Assembly (NCBI RefSeq): GCF_045291545.1 | Contig: NZ_CP149514.1 | Span: 1,922,001 to 1,986,000, forward strand | Length of the DNA: 64,000 nt | DNA from: Gallaecimonas sp045291545 | GTDB lineage: Bacteria > Pseudomonadota > Gammaproteobacteria > Enterobacterales > Gallaecimonadaceae | Direction of reading: 5' to 3' | In this document: in pieces, positions 51,406 through 60,308 of the stretch | How positions within the stretch are numbered: position 1 is the stretch's first letter | How the letters are laid out: each line of letters begins with the position of its first letter | Notes under the pieces: generated by a model | Databases searched by the model: none | What the model saw: only the letters and a program-made list of their open reading frames with translations | What the model was told of the DNA's origin: nothing | Position numbers and translations under genes: made by a program

Positions 51406-52722
51406 ATGATGACCACTTACCGCCCTTCTCCCTGGCCGCTGCTGCCATTGTTGCTGTTCCTAGCGCTTTTTCTCAGTGTCGGCAGCTATTTGAGCCTGCA
51501 CGGTGTGGCTTACGCTTTTTATCAACTCCCGGCACCGGTAGCGATGCTGCCAGCTCTGGTGCTGGCCATGGTGTTGTCAAAAGACAGCCTGAATGCCACC
51601 GTCGAAGAGTTTTTAAAGGGCTGTGGCCACAGCAACATCATGGCGATGTGCCTGATTTACCTGCTATCTGGTGCTTTTGGTGTCGTCGCTAAAGCTACCG
51701 GCGGCGTTGATGCCACCGTCAATCTCGGGCTGACACTAATACCATCGACCCTATTGCTGCCCGGGCTGTTTGTTATTGCCGCTTTCATTGCAACAGCGAT
51801 GGGCACGTCCATGGGCACCATCGCGGCCTTGGCGCCGGTGGCGCAGGGGCTTGCCCAGCAAGGCCAGTTACCGCCAGCCCTGACCGCCGGAGCACTGCTT
51901 TCCGGTGCCATGTTTGGTGACAATTTGTCCGTGATTTCTGACACCACCATCGCCGCTACCCGCACACAGGGTTGCCGGATGAAAGACAAGTTCCGCGCCA
52001 ACGTCAAACTGGCGCTACCCGCCGCCGTGCTGACCATACTGTGGCTGGCCTCAGGCGACAGCAGCCCGGCCACGATAGCTGCCAAGCCCTATTCATTGCT
52101 GGCTGTCGTGCCTTATCTCACCATCTTGCTACTGGCTGTTGCCGGCCTGAATGTGTTTGCCGTGCTGCTACTGGGGATCGCCCTGGCGGGTGCCGTGGGG
52201 CTGGCCGGCGACTACCGCCTCAGCCAGTATGGCAAAGATATTTACGCCGGCTTTGGCAGCATGCAGGAGATCTTTATTCTGTCTTTGCTGATGGGTGGAC
52301 TGGCCTGGCTGATGGAACGCCAGGGCGGTTTGGCCTGGTTGGCTAACAAGCTGGATCGCGGTGGCAGCCGCCGCAGTGGTGAACTGGCCATTGCCGGCTT
52401 GGTTTTCAGTACCAATTTCTGTACCGTCAATAACACCGTTTCCATCATTGCCAATGGCCAACTGGCCCGGGATCTGGCCGAAAAAAGTGCCATCAGCCCG
52501 GTTCGCTCCGCCAGCCTGTTGGACATTTTTGCCTGTATCAACCAGGGGCTGATCCCTTGGGGAGCACAGGCACTTTTACTGGGCGCCAGCTTTGGCTTGT
52601 CACCTCTGGCAGTGGTCAGCCACAGTGGTTATGTACTGCTGCTGGGCGCTATTACGCTCGGCACCATACTGTTGCCGTCCTGGCGTCATATTCGCCTTTA
52701 CCTGGCCAGTACCAGCCGGTAG
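51406..52722 (+). CDS. NhaC-family Na+/H+ antiporter
   Basis: Polytopic inner-membrane antiporter (438 residues, about eleven helices) of the NhaC/Na_H_antiporter family. Diagnostic segments are GAMFGDNLSVISDTTIAATRTQGC and STNFCTVNNTVSIIANG. It probably exports Na+ (or another small solute) against H+. An ATG pair at 51406/51409 makes the start uncertain, and no strong ribosome-binding site is seen. It is divergent from the efflux adaptor gene. Confidence 0.88.
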   Translation: MMTTYRPSPWPLLPLLLFLALFLSVGSYLSLHGVAYAFYQLPAPVAMLPALVLAMVLSKDSLNATVEEFLKGCGHSNIMAMCLIYLLSGAFGVVAKATGGVDATVNLGLTLIPSTLLLPGLFVIAAFIATAMGTSMGTIAALAPVAQGLAQQGQLPPALTAGALLSGAMFGDNLSVISDTTIAATRTQGCRMKDKFRANVKLALPAAVLTILWLASGDSSPATIAAKPYSLLAVVPYLTILLLAVAGLNVFAVLLLGIALAGAVGLAGDYRLSQYGKDIYAGFGSMQEIFILSLLMGGLAWLMERQGGLAWLANKLDRGGSRRSGELAIAGLVFSTNFCTVNNTVSIIANGQLARDLAEKSAISPVRSASLLDIFACINQGLIPWGAQALLLGASFGLSPLAVVSHSGYVLLLGAITLGTILLPSWRHIRLYLASTSR

Positions 52723-52756
52723 TGTAAGCAACACATCATCAGGGAGTACAGGCAAG

Positions 52757-53224
52757 ATGAATAAGACCTTGTTGGCCATGATGGCCGCAGCACTGCTGGC
52801 CGGTTGTGCCACCCAAGCACCACCACCAGCGCCCGTCAGTACACTGAGCGATACCATGATGATCATTCGCCAGGCCGCCGCAGCCGCCCCGGCCGGTATT
52901 CCCGGTCATTTTCGCTTGCTTATTCGCGCAGCCGGCAGACGCGACGGTGAGGTTTATCTCAACACTCAGCCTGACTACCGTGACCCGCGTAACGTCACCA
53001 TCGTCATGCCACAAGCCGTTGCCCAGCAGGCATTTGGCACCACCAACCCACAGCAATTGCAGCAGCTATTGTCAGGCAAGACACTGGCGGTTTCCGGCGT
53101 GGCCTTTCGCACCACCATCGTTTTTAACTGTGACGACAGGGCCTCTGGCCAGCCTACGAAGTACTATTATCAAACCCACATTCGGGTCAGCGCCGCACAG
53201 CAGCTAACAGCCCTTGGGCACTGA
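52757..53224 (+). CDS. Uncharacterised lipoprotein
   Basis: A 155-residue lipoprotein: signal peptide and lipobox LLAGC at the N-terminus, then a P/A-rich linker and a small beta-rich domain. That domain (about 50-145) has the run RLLIRAAGRRDGEVYLNTQ, a DPRN turn, a helix and SGKTLAVSGVAFRTTI, with VRVSAAQQL-like strands at the end. The pattern recalls a small OB-type fold, but I recognise no family and assign no function. The start at 52757 is fixed by the lipobox; AGGGAG lies upstream. It lies between the antiporter and CDF genes. Confidence 0.72.
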   Translation: MNKTLLAMMAAALLAGCATQAPPPAPVSTLSDTMMIIRQAAAAAPAGIPGHFRLLIRAAGRRDGEVYLNTQPDYRDPRNVTIVMPQAVAQQAFGTTNPQQLQQLLSGKTLAVSGVAFRTTIVFNCDDRASGQPTKYYYQTHIRVSAAQQLTALGH

Positions 53225-53234
53225 GCGTTCATCT

Positions 53235-54161
53235 GTGTCAGCCAACTCAAAAGCCGTTATTTACGCCGCCCTGGCGGGTAATTCACTGATTGCGGTAACC
53301 AAATTTATTGCCGGAAGCATAACCGGCTCGTCGGCCATGCTGTCTGAAGGTATTCACTCCTTGGTCGATACCGGTAACCAGGGCCTGCTGTTACTGGGCA
53401 TCAAACGCGCCCAGCAGCCACCTGATGCCCGCTTTCCGTTTGGTTACGGAAAAGAAATTTATTTTTGGAGCTTTGTGGTGGCCATGCTGATATTCAGTAT
53501 CGGCGCCGGGGTTTCGCTCTATGAAGGTGTTCAGCATGTCATGCACCCGGTCACCATGCGTGACCCTCTGGTCAATTACATTGTGCTGGGGCTGGCTATT
53601 GTCTTTGAAGGGGCCTCCTGGGCCTTTGCCCTGAATGAATTTCGCAAGGCCAAGGGCAAATGGGGTTACCTTGAGGCGGTACAACGCGGCAAGGATCCTT
53701 CACTGTTCATGGTGGTTTTTGAGGACTCGGCGGCATTGTTGGGGCTGCTGGTTGCGTTGCTGGGTGTCAGCCTGAGCCACTGGACAGCAAACCCGCTGTA
53801 TGACGGTGTTGCGTCTATTCTCATTGGCCTGATCCTCGCTGGCACCGCACTATGGCTAGCCATTGAAACCAAAGGATTGTTAATTGGCGAAAGTGCCAAT
53901 ACCCGCGTGGTGGCCGGCATTCAGGCACTGGCCCGTGAAGAACCCCTGATTGAAGACATTCACGAGCTACTGACCATGCACATGGGGCCGGATTATGTGC
54001 TGGTGAACCTCAGTGTGCGCTTTGACCGCCAGGCTTCAGCCCGCGACATTGAGTTTGCAATTGCCCGCCTGGACAAAGCCATCAAAGCGGCATTTCCCAC
54101 CATCAAGCGGATCTTTATTGAAGCGGAGTCCTACAAAGGCGTCGACGGCCCGGATCACTGA
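53235..54161 (+). CDS. Cation diffusion facilitator (CDF) metal exporter
   Basis: Proton-coupled exporter of divalent metals (Zn/Fe/Mn type) in the inner membrane. Four to six TM helices and a cytoplasmic C-terminal domain are present. The metal-site pattern HSLVD in TM2 (SEGIHSLVDTGNQ) and a DSAALLG segment in TM5 are visible. The family segment RFPFGYGKEIYFWSFV is clear. The start is uncertain: GTG 53235 (TGAG upstream) is preferred over TTG 53214, which overlaps the lipoprotein gene. The metal cannot be named from sequence. Confidence 0.87.
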   Translation: MSANSKAVIYAALAGNSLIAVTKFIAGSITGSSAMLSEGIHSLVDTGNQGLLLLGIKRAQQPPDARFPFGYGKEIYFWSFVVAMLIFSIGAGVSLYEGVQHVMHPVTMRDPLVNYIVLGLAIVFEGASWAFALNEFRKAKGKWGYLEAVQRGKDPSLFMVVFEDSAALLGLLVALLGVSLSHWTANPLYDGVASILIGLILAGTALWLAIETKGLLIGESANTRVVAGIQALAREEPLIEDIHELLTMHMGPDYVLVNLSVRFDRQASARDIEFAIARLDKAIKAAFPTIKRIFIEAESYKGVDGPDH

Positions 54162-54236
54162 GCACTTTTTGGCGGTCAATAGACAGCCTGCCATAAGGTC
54201 ACTAAGCTCAGTGCAAAAGGTACCGGAGGATGCATG

Positions 54237-55004
54237 ATGAAATGGCTTTCACTGCTAACGCTGTTATTGACGCTCTCAACGCAGGCAGCGATCCGCGAAC
54301 AACAGCTGACGCTCCCTGACCAGCTCGGCCACGCCGTGTTGTACCAGCCCGAACACCCGACTAATGGCGCCGCAGTGGTGGTGATCCACGAATGGTGGGG
54401 CATGAATGCCTATGCTAAACGCCGGGCTCGAATGCTAGCCGAAGCCGGTTACCCGGCCATTGCCGTGGACATGTACGGTACTGGCAAAGTGGCCGACCAC
54501 CCCAAAGATGCCAAAGCATTCATGAATGCCGCCATGCGCCACCCGGAGCAAATGAATGCCCGTTTTGATGCGGCGCTGGCCATTTTGCGGCGCCAGCCAG
54601 GGGTTGATCCACACAAGCTCTATGCCATTGGGTATTGCTTTGGCGGCGGCGTGGTACTGAACCAGGCACGTATGGGCAAGCCCCTGGCCGGTGTCGCCAG
54701 TTTTCACGGCAGCCTGGGCAGCAACATCAAGGTCAAACCCGGGCAAATCAAAGCCAAATTACTGGTCGCCGTCGGTGGTGATGACCCCTTTGAACCAGAG
54801 ACAGCCGTCGACGCTCTGGTCGATGAAATGCGCGCTGCCAAGGCGGATTTGGATTTACGCATTTACCCCGGAGCCAAACACAGCTTTACCAACCCACAGG
54901 CCACAGAACTGGGCAAGCGCTTCAATATGCCGTTGGCGTATGACAAACAAGCGGATCAGAAAAGCTGGCAGGCCCTGCTGAATATGTTGGCAGGCAAAGC
55001 ATAA
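54237..55004 (+). CDS. Exported dienelactone hydrolase family protein
   Basis: Alpha/beta hydrolase of the dienelactone hydrolase family. The nucleophile is cysteine in GYCFGGG; the acid is in VGGDDPFEPE and the histidine in GAKHSFTNP. HEWWGMNAYAKRRARMLAE is typical. A signal peptide (ending TQAA) predicts a periplasmic enzyme, whereas classical DLHs of aromatic degradation are cytoplasmic. Its substrate is unknown. GGAGG stands 7 nt before the ATG at 54237; another ATG directly precedes it. It is followed by a bidirectional terminator. Confidence 0.88.
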   Translation: MKWLSLLTLLLTLSTQAAIREQQLTLPDQLGHAVLYQPEHPTNGAAVVVIHEWWGMNAYAKRRARMLAEAGYPAIAVDMYGTGKVADHPKDAKAFMNAAMRHPEQMNARFDAALAILRRQPGVDPHKLYAIGYCFGGGVVLNQARMGKPLAGVASFHGSLGSNIKVKPGQIKAKLLVAVGGDDPFEPETAVDALVDEMRAAKADLDLRIYPGAKHSFTNPQATELGKRFNMPLAYDKQADQKSWQALLNMLAGKA

Positions 55005-55027
55005 AGCGGCCCGAGGGCCGCTTTTTT
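55003..55027. terminator. Bidirectional terminator between the DLH and M48 genes
   Basis: AAAGCGGCC / GGCCGCTTT stem with a CGAG loop and six T's. The last bases of the M48 stop codon fall inside the T-run, so the two convergent genes share it. Confidence 0.8.
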
Positions 55028-55811
55028 ATGGTCGACAACCGGGGTGAACTGCGGCCTTTTGATAAAGCGGTAGCACCGAGGGAAGCAAGGCCTTGAGGCG
55101 ATTAATGCGGGTTGCCGGGCTTGGGTGAGTCGACAACAGCTCCGGTGGCCGTTCCCCGTCCTGCTGACCCATTTTCTGCCACAAAGTGACCGCCTGGCGG
55201 GGGTCGAAGCCGGCTTTCGCCATCAGTTCCAGGCCAATCTGATCCGCTTCTGATTCATGCACCCGTGAGTACGGCAACAGCACCCCCACAGTTGCCCCTA
55301 GCCCCAACACTGACATCCAGGCCCCTTTGTCTTTGACATCACTGGCGCCCAGCGCCGCATTGGCCAACATCAAAGTGCCGGTAGTAGCCTGCTGCTGACT
55401 GAGCCGCTCATTGGCATGGTGGGCCAGCACATGACCAACTTCATGGCCAATCACCGCAGCCAGTTGATCCGGCGTCGAGGCTACCTTCAGCAAACCGGTA
55501 TACACACCGATTTTTCTCCCCGGCAAGGCAAAGGCATTAACCTCTTTGGAATCAAAAACCACCACTTCCCAGCCGCTGCGCTGGTTTGCTGGCAGCACCC
55601 GGGTAATGGCTCCGGCAACACATTCCACGTAACGGTTAGTGGTAGGCAGGGTGTCGACTTTCTCCTTGCTCTTGAGATCGGCAAAGGAGGCCACGCCCAT
55701 CTTGGCCACGGTACTTTCGTCATTAAGCAGCAGTTGCCGCCGACCCGTCGGGCTGGTGGCACAGGCTGTCAGGGTTAAAGCCAAAGTGGTCAACAGCAAT
55801 ACGCGTTTCAC
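55026..55811 (-). CDS. M48-family metallopeptidase lipoprotein
   Basis: Zinc metalloprotease of the LoiP/YggG-like M48 group, placed in the periplasm by a lipoprotein signal (LTACAT). The zinc motif HEVGH is in AAVIGHEVGHVLAHHANERL, and the third ligand glutamate in HESEADQIGLELMAKAG. The late THPSPATRINRL motif is also typical. Such proteases degrade misfolded envelope proteins; the target is not known here. Length 261. Confidence 0.88.
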   Translation of the reverse strand: MKRVLLLTTLALTLTACATSPTGRRQLLLNDESTVAKMGVASFADLKSKEKVDTLPTTNRYVECVAGAITRVLPANQRSGWEVVVFDSKEVNAFALPGRKIGVYTGLLKVASTPDQLAAVIGHEVGHVLAHHANERLSQQQATTGTLMLANAALGASDVKDKGAWMSVLGLGATVGVLLPYSRVHESEADQIGLELMAKAGFDPRQAVTLWQKMGQQDGERPPELLSTHPSPATRINRLKALLPSVLPLYQKAAVHPGCRP

Positions 55812-55885
55812 GGGGCCTCCTTCTTTTTCTTCCTCGGTGTCGCTATGGTAGCGTGAAGTGCAAGTAATAACAGGAAGATATCAGC

Positions 55886-56377
55886 GTGACCGTTCAGATC
55901 CGGCCCATGATGGCCGCCGACAATGCTGCCGTTGCAGCGGTTATTCGTCAGGTATCCAGTGAGTATGGCCTGACGGCCGATCGCGGCTTTGGAGTTGCCG
56001 ACCCTCACTTGGACAACCTGTACGACTTTTATCATCAACAGGGTGGCCATTACTGGGTTGTTGTTAGGGAGCAGCAGATCCTTGGCGGTGCCGGGCTGGC
56101 GCCGCTGGCCGGCAGTGAGACGCAGCGGCGAATTTGTGAGCTGCAAAAGATGTATTTTTTGCCTGAAGCACGCGGCAGTGGTGCCGGAAAGGCGCTAGCC
56201 GAACTGATCCTGCAAACAGCCCGCGATGAGGGCTACAAATTATGCTATCTGGAAACCACCGCAGCCTTAACCGAAGCCATGGCGCTTTATCAGAAGTTGG
56301 GCTTTAAAGTACTGGCAGGCCCCATAGGGGAAACAGGCCACAGTGATTGCGAGATCTGCATGGCCTTGACCTTATAA
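55886..56377 (+). CDS. GNAT-family N-acetyltransferase
   Basis: GCN5-related acetyltransferase of 163 residues. The acetyl-CoA site is in ELQKMYFLPEARGSGAGKALAELIL (R/Q-x-x-G-x-G/A pattern) and the C-terminal ALYQKLGFKVL is characteristic. The acceptor substrate is unknown. The start is GTG at 55886, with AGGAAG upstream. It is a single gene between the M48 gene and dnaJ. Confidence 0.85.
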   Translation: MTVQIRPMMAADNAAVAAVIRQVSSEYGLTADRGFGVADPHLDNLYDFYHQQGGHYWVVVREQQILGGAGLAPLAGSETQRRICELQKMYFLPEARGSGAGKALAELILQTARDEGYKLCYLETTAALTEAMALYQKLGFKVLAGPIGETGHSDCEICMALTL

Positions 56378-56404
56378 AAAAGCCCGGCGAATGCCGGGCT
56401 TTTT
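56376..56404. terminator. Bidirectional terminator between the GNAT gene and dnaJ
   Basis: GCCCGGC / GCCGGGC stem with a GAAT loop, flanked by six A and five T, between convergent stops. Confidence 0.85.
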
Positions 56405-56405
56405 G

Positions 56406-57551
56406 CTAGCTGGACAGGTCATCAAAGAAGCGTTTGACGCTATCAAAGAAGCCTTCCGATTTCGGCTTGTGGCGTTTGCCAGAATCCCCGGTCAGGGTTT
56501 TTTCCAGCTGTTCCAGCAGCTCCCGCTGTTCACTGGTCAGATTCACCGGCGTTTCCACCACCGTCTTGACCATCAGATCACCGGTCATACCGCTGCGTAC
56601 TGATTTCACGCCTTTGCCGCGCAAACGGAACATGCGGCCGGTCTGGGTACCTTCACTGACCTTCAGTTTGACCCGGCCGTCGAGGGTCGGCACTTCAATT
56701 TCGCCCCCCAGTGCCGCCGTGGTGAAGCTGATCGGCATTTCGCAGTAAAGGTTGTTCCCGTCACGCACAAAGATCGGGTGCTCTTTGACATGCACCTGCA
56801 CGTACAAATCGCCTGCCGGTGCACCAAATTGCCCGGCTTCACCTTCCCCAGCCAGGCGAATGCGGTCTCCCGTATCCACACCAGCAGGAATTTTCACGCT
56901 CAAGGTCTTGGTCTTTTGTACCCGGCCCTGACCATGGCAGGCATTACAAGGGTCGGTGATGACCTTACCGGAACCATGACAGGTTGGGCAGGCCTGCTGC
57001 ACGGCGAAAAAGCCCTGACGCATTTGCACCTGGCCCATACCATGACAGGTGTCACAGGTCTTAGCGCTGGTGCCGGGTTTAGCACCGCTGCCGTCGCACT
57101 TCTCGCAACTGGCGTAAGTGGGCACCTTGATCTCTTTGGAGACACCTCGCACCGCCTCTTCCAGGCTCAGCTCCATGTTGTAGCGCAGATCGGCACCGCG
57201 GGACTGCTGCGGGCCACCACCGCCACGGCGGCCACCGCCAAAGATGTCGCCGAACACGTCACCGAAAATATCGGCAAAGTCGGCGCCACCAGCACCGCCA
57301 CCAAAGCCGCCGCCGCCCATATTCGGGTCAACACCGGCATGGCCGTAGCGGTCGTAGGCCGCCCGCTTGTCGCTGTCGGTCAGGATCTCGTAAGCCTCCT
57401 TGACCTCCTTGAATTTGGCCAGCGCCTCTTCGTCGCCAGGATTGCGGTCCGGGTGATGCTTCATGGCGAGCTTTTTATAAGCACGCTTGATGTCTTTTTC
57501 GTCAGCGCTGCGGTCTACCCCCAGCACTTCGTAGTAATCACGTTTCGACAT
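56406..57551 (-). CDS. dnaJ: Chaperone protein DnaJ
   Basis: Hsp40 co-chaperone that loads substrates on DnaK and stimulates its ATPase. The J domain (1-70) has the HPD tripeptide in KHHPDRNPG. A G/F-rich region (75-110) follows, then four zinc-binding CxxCxGxG repeats (CEKCDGSG, CDTCHGMG, CPTCHGSG, CNACHGQG) and the C-terminal peptide-binding domains. Length 381 (E. coli 376). It follows dnaK and probably shares its heat-shock transcript. Confidence 0.97.
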   Translation of the reverse strand: MSKRDYYEVLGVDRSADEKDIKRAYKKLAMKHHPDRNPGDEEALAKFKEVKEAYEILTDSDKRAAYDRYGHAGVDPNMGGGGFGGGAGGADFADIFGDVFGDIFGGGRRGGGGPQQSRGADLRYNMELSLEEAVRGVSKEIKVPTYASCEKCDGSGAKPGTSAKTCDTCHGMGQVQMRQGFFAVQQACPTCHGSGKVITDPCNACHGQGRVQKTKTLSVKIPAGVDTGDRIRLAGEGEAGQFGAPAGDLYVQVHVKEHPIFVRDGNNLYCEMPISFTTAALGGEIEVPTLDGRVKLKVSEGTQTGRMFRLRGKGVKSVRSGMTGDLMVKTVVETPVNLTSEQRELLEQLEKTLTGDSGKRHKPKSEGFFDSVKRFFDDLSS

Positions 57552-57578
57552 AAATCGTGGTCCGCGTTAAAACGATTG

Positions 57579-57599
57579 ACGGGCGCCAGTGGCGCCCGT
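57579..57599 (-). other. Hairpin in the dnaK-dnaJ intergenic space
   Basis: Perfect 9-bp stem ACGGGCGCC / GGCGCCCGT with a 3-nt loop and no adjacent T-run on the minus strand. It may modulate the dnaK to dnaJ ratio by partial termination or mRNA processing. Confidence 0.55.
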
Positions 57600-57617
57600 A
57601 CCGATAAGGCCAGGGCC

Positions 57618-59543
57618 TTATTTCTTGTCGTCGTCTTTGACTTCTTCGAACTCAGCGTCAACAACATCGTCGCCACTCTGGTTCGCATTAGCCTGCTCAG
57701 CACCACCGGCAGCCTGCTCCTGCTGCATTTTCTGCTGCAGAATTTCCATCAGCTTGCTGGAGGCTTCCATCAGAGCCTGCTGCTTGGCTTCGATCTCGGC
57801 TTTATCGCTGCCTTTGAGCGCTGTTTCCAGCTCGCCCAGAGCGGCTTCGATCTTGCTCTTGTCGTCAGCACCAAGCTGCTCACCGGCTTCTTCCAGCTGC
57901 TTGCGGGTACCGTGTACCAGCGCATCAGCCTGGTTACGGGTGGCGACCAGTTCTTCGAACTTTTTGTCGTCCTCAGCGTGAGCTTCAGCGTCACGCACCA
58001 TTTTTTCGACTTCTTCCTCGCTCAGACCAGAAGAGGCCTTGATGGTGATCTTCTGCTCTTTGCCAGAGTTTTTGTCTTTGGCCGAGACGTGCAGGATACC
58101 GTCAGCATCAATATCGAAGGTCACTTCGATTTGCGGCATACCGCGCGGTGCCGGCTGGATACCGTCGAGGTTAAACTGGCCCAGTGACTTGTTGTCGCCA
58201 CTGCGCTTACGCTCACCTTGCAGCACGTGAATGGTGACAGCAGCCTGGTTGTCTTCAGCAGTAGAGAACACCTGGCTGTGCTTGGTTGGGATGGTGGTGT
58301 TTTTCTCGATGAGCTTGGTCATCACACCGCCCATGGTTTCGATACCCAGCGACAGCGGGGTTACGTCCAGCAGCAGTACGTCTTTAACATCGCCAGCCAG
58401 CACACCACCTTGAACCGCGGCACCAACAGCAACTGCTTCGTCAGGGTTAACGTCTTTACGCGGCTCCTTACCGAAGAACTCCGTTACCGCTTGCTGTACT
58501 TTCGGCATCCGGGTCTGGCCACCAACCAGGATCACTTCGTCAATGTCGCTCACCGACAGGTCGGCATCTTGCAGAGCGACTTTGCACGGCTCCATGGAGC
58601 GGGTGATCAGATCCTCTACCAAGGATTCCAGCTTGGAGCGGGTAACCTTGATGTTCATATGCTTAGGACCGCTGGCATCAGCTGTGATGTACGGCAAGTT
58701 GACGTCAGTCTGTTGCGCAGAAGACAGCTCAATCTTGGCTTTTTCTGCCGCTTCTTTCAGACGCTGCAGGGCCAGCTGGTCGTTGGTCAGGTCAACGCCC
58801 TGCTCTTTCTTGAACTCGTCAACCAGGTAGTTGATCAGACGGTTATCGAAGTCTTCACCACCGAGGTGGGTGTCACCGTTGGTGGCCAGTACTTCAAAGG
58901 TGTGCTCGCCATCCATTTCATCGATTTCGATGATGGATACGTCAAAGGTACCGCCACCGAGATCATAGACGGCGATGCGCTGGTTACCTTTTTTCTTGTC
59001 CAGGCCGTAAGCCAACGCTGCCGCAGTCGGCTCGTTGATAATACGTTTGACTTCCAGACCGGCAATCTTACCGGCATCTTTGGTGGCCTGACGCTGTGAG
59101 TCATTGAAGTACGCCGGTACCGTGATAACCGCTTCAGTAACCGTTTCACCAAGGTAGTCTTCGGCAGACTTCTTCATTTTTTTCAGCACTTCTGCAGAGA
59201 TCTGCGGCGGCGCCATTTTGTTGCCTTTCACTTCTACCCAGGCGTCACCGTTGTCAGCGTTGACAATGGCGAACGGCATGATTTTCACATCACGCTGTAC
59301 TTCGTCATCGGTAAACCGACGACCGATCAGACGCTTGATAGCAAACAGGGTGTTTTTCGGGTTAGTCACCGCCTGACGCTTGGCAGACTGACCAACCAAC
59401 GTTTCGCCATCATCGGTGTAAGCGATGATAGAAGGAGTAGTACGGGCACCTTCCGCGTTTTCAATAACGCGTGCCTTGTCGCCATCCATGATAGCCACAC
59501 AGGAGTTGGTAGTGCCCAGGTCGATACCGATAATCTTGCCCAT
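57618..59543 (-). CDS. dnaK: Chaperone protein DnaK (Hsp70)
   Basis: ATP-dependent Hsp70 chaperone. The start at 59543 gives MGKIIGIDLGTTNSCVAI, matching E. coli, with CGGAGA 7 nt before it; the frame is open further upstream but through the promoters. Nucleotide-binding domain 1-385 (VYDLGGGTFDVSIIEID), hydrophobic linker DVLLLDVTPLSLGIET, peptide-binding domain, then the C-terminal lid ending EFEEVKDDDKK. Length 641 (E. coli 638). Two sigma-32 promoters precede it. Confidence 0.98.
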   Translation of the reverse strand: MGKIIGIDLGTTNSCVAIMDGDKARVIENAEGARTTPSIIAYTDDGETLVGQSAKRQAVTNPKNTLFAIKRLIGRRFTDDEVQRDVKIMPFAIVNADNGDAWVEVKGNKMAPPQISAEVLKKMKKSAEDYLGETVTEAVITVPAYFNDSQRQATKDAGKIAGLEVKRIINEPTAAALAYGLDKKKGNQRIAVYDLGGGTFDVSIIEIDEMDGEHTFEVLATNGDTHLGGEDFDNRLINYLVDEFKKEQGVDLTNDQLALQRLKEAAEKAKIELSSAQQTDVNLPYITADASGPKHMNIKVTRSKLESLVEDLITRSMEPCKVALQDADLSVSDIDEVILVGGQTRMPKVQQAVTEFFGKEPRKDVNPDEAVAVGAAVQGGVLAGDVKDVLLLDVTPLSLGIETMGGVMTKLIEKNTTIPTKHSQVFSTAEDNQAAVTIHVLQGERKRSGDNKSLGQFNLDGIQPAPRGMPQIEVTFDIDADGILHVSAKDKNSGKEQKITIKASSGLSEEEVEKMVRDAEAHAEDDKKFEELVATRNQADALVHGTRKQLEEAGEQLGADDKSKIEAALGELETALKGSDKAEIEAKQQALMEASSKLMEILQQKMQQEQAAGGAEQANANQSGDDVVDAEFEEVKDDDKK

Positions 59544-59583
59544 ATCAGTCTCCGCTAAACTGCTTAAATTAAGGTTGTTGGTA

Positions 59584-59611
59584 ACATGGGGCCGGCGGGC
59601 CACTTTTCAAG
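59584..59611 (-). promoter_or_regulatory. Sigma-32 promoter of dnaK, proximal
   Basis: Minus strand: perfect CTTGAAA (59605-59611), a 13-bp spacer, then perfect CCCCATGT (59584-59591), about 40 bp before dnaK. Confidence 0.88.
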
Positions 59612-59642
59612 TCTGTTACCTGTTACGTTGTCGTTGACGCTT

Positions 59643-59671
59643 ATGTGGGGTAGCCGTTTTAGCTTTTCAAG
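59643..59671 (-). promoter_or_regulatory. Sigma-32 promoter of dnaK, distal
   Basis: Minus strand: perfect CTTGAAA (59665-59671), a 14-bp spacer, then CCCCACAT (59643-59650, one mismatch), about 100 bp before dnaK and just downstream of the grpE terminator. Confidence 0.85.
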
Positions 59672-59684
59672 GCCCGAAAATGAA

Positions 59685-59707
59685 AAAACCCGGAAAAACC
59701 GGGTTTT
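59685..59707 (-). terminator. Terminator after grpE
   Basis: AAAACCCGG / CCGGGTTTT stem with a 5-nt A loop; on the minus strand it ends in six T's. It separates grpE from the dnaK promoters. Confidence 0.85.
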
Positions 59708-59722
59708 GTTACGGCAACCGGC

Positions 59723-60277
59723 TCAGCCTTGGGTGCTGACAATCACCATCGCCGGGCGCAACAGCCGACCATTGAGGCTGTAGCCTTTTTGTACGACGGT
59801 CAGAACGGTATTGGCCGGGTGCTCTGCTGACGGCTGCATCGCCATCGCCTGGTGCAGATCCGGGTTAAAACCCTCACCTTCGGGGTTAACCACTTCCAAA
59901 CCGAATTTCGCCACGGTAGACAGGAACGATTTAAGGGTCAGGTCGACACCTTCAAGCATCGGCTTGAGTAGTTCGTTATCACTGTCTCCCAGCTCCAGGG
60001 CTCGCTCCAGCGAATCGGCCACCGGCAGCAATTCACCCGCAAACTTTTCCAAAGCAAACTTGTGGGCTTTTTCCACGTCCTGGGCGGCGCGGCGGCGGAT
60101 ATTGTCAGCTTCAGCTTTGGCCCGCAGTACCACTTCACGCTGTTCAGCAAGCTCCGCTTCCAGGCGTTCCACTTCCGCTTGCAAGTCAACTTCTGGCAAA
60201 TGCTCCTGTTGCTCGGGCTGTTGTTCCGCGGCCTGTTCCGGCTGCTGTTCGGCTTGTTTATCCGTTTCTTCGGTCAT
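59723..60277 (-). CDS. grpE: Nucleotide exchange factor GrpE
   Basis: Releases ADP from DnaK. A Q/E-rich N-terminus (1-35) leads into a long coiled coil (about 35-110) and the beta-domain with GEGFNPDLHQAMAMQPSAEHPANTVLTVVQKGY, the family signature. The start at 60277 has an AGGAG ribosome-binding site; 184 residues result (E. coli 197). It has its own sigma-32 promoter and terminator, upstream of dnaK-dnaJ. Confidence 0.96.
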   Translation of the reverse strand: MTEETDKQAEQQPEQAAEQQPEQQEHLPEVDLQAEVERLEAELAEQREVVLRAKAEADNIRRRAAQDVEKAHKFALEKFAGELLPVADSLERALELGDSDNELLKPMLEGVDLTLKSFLSTVAKFGLEVVNPEGEGFNPDLHQAMAMQPSAEHPANTVLTVVQKGYSLNGRLLRPAMVIVSTQG

Positions 60278-60308
60278 TGCCTGTCTCCTCAATACGACGT
60301 GCGGCTTA

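Noticed and set aside
56778..58187. 469-residue plus-strand open frame across dnaJ and dnaK
   Set aside because: Wholly antisense to two certain genes, low-complexity Thr/Ala/Leu composition, no start signals or recognised domain; a shadow of codon bias.
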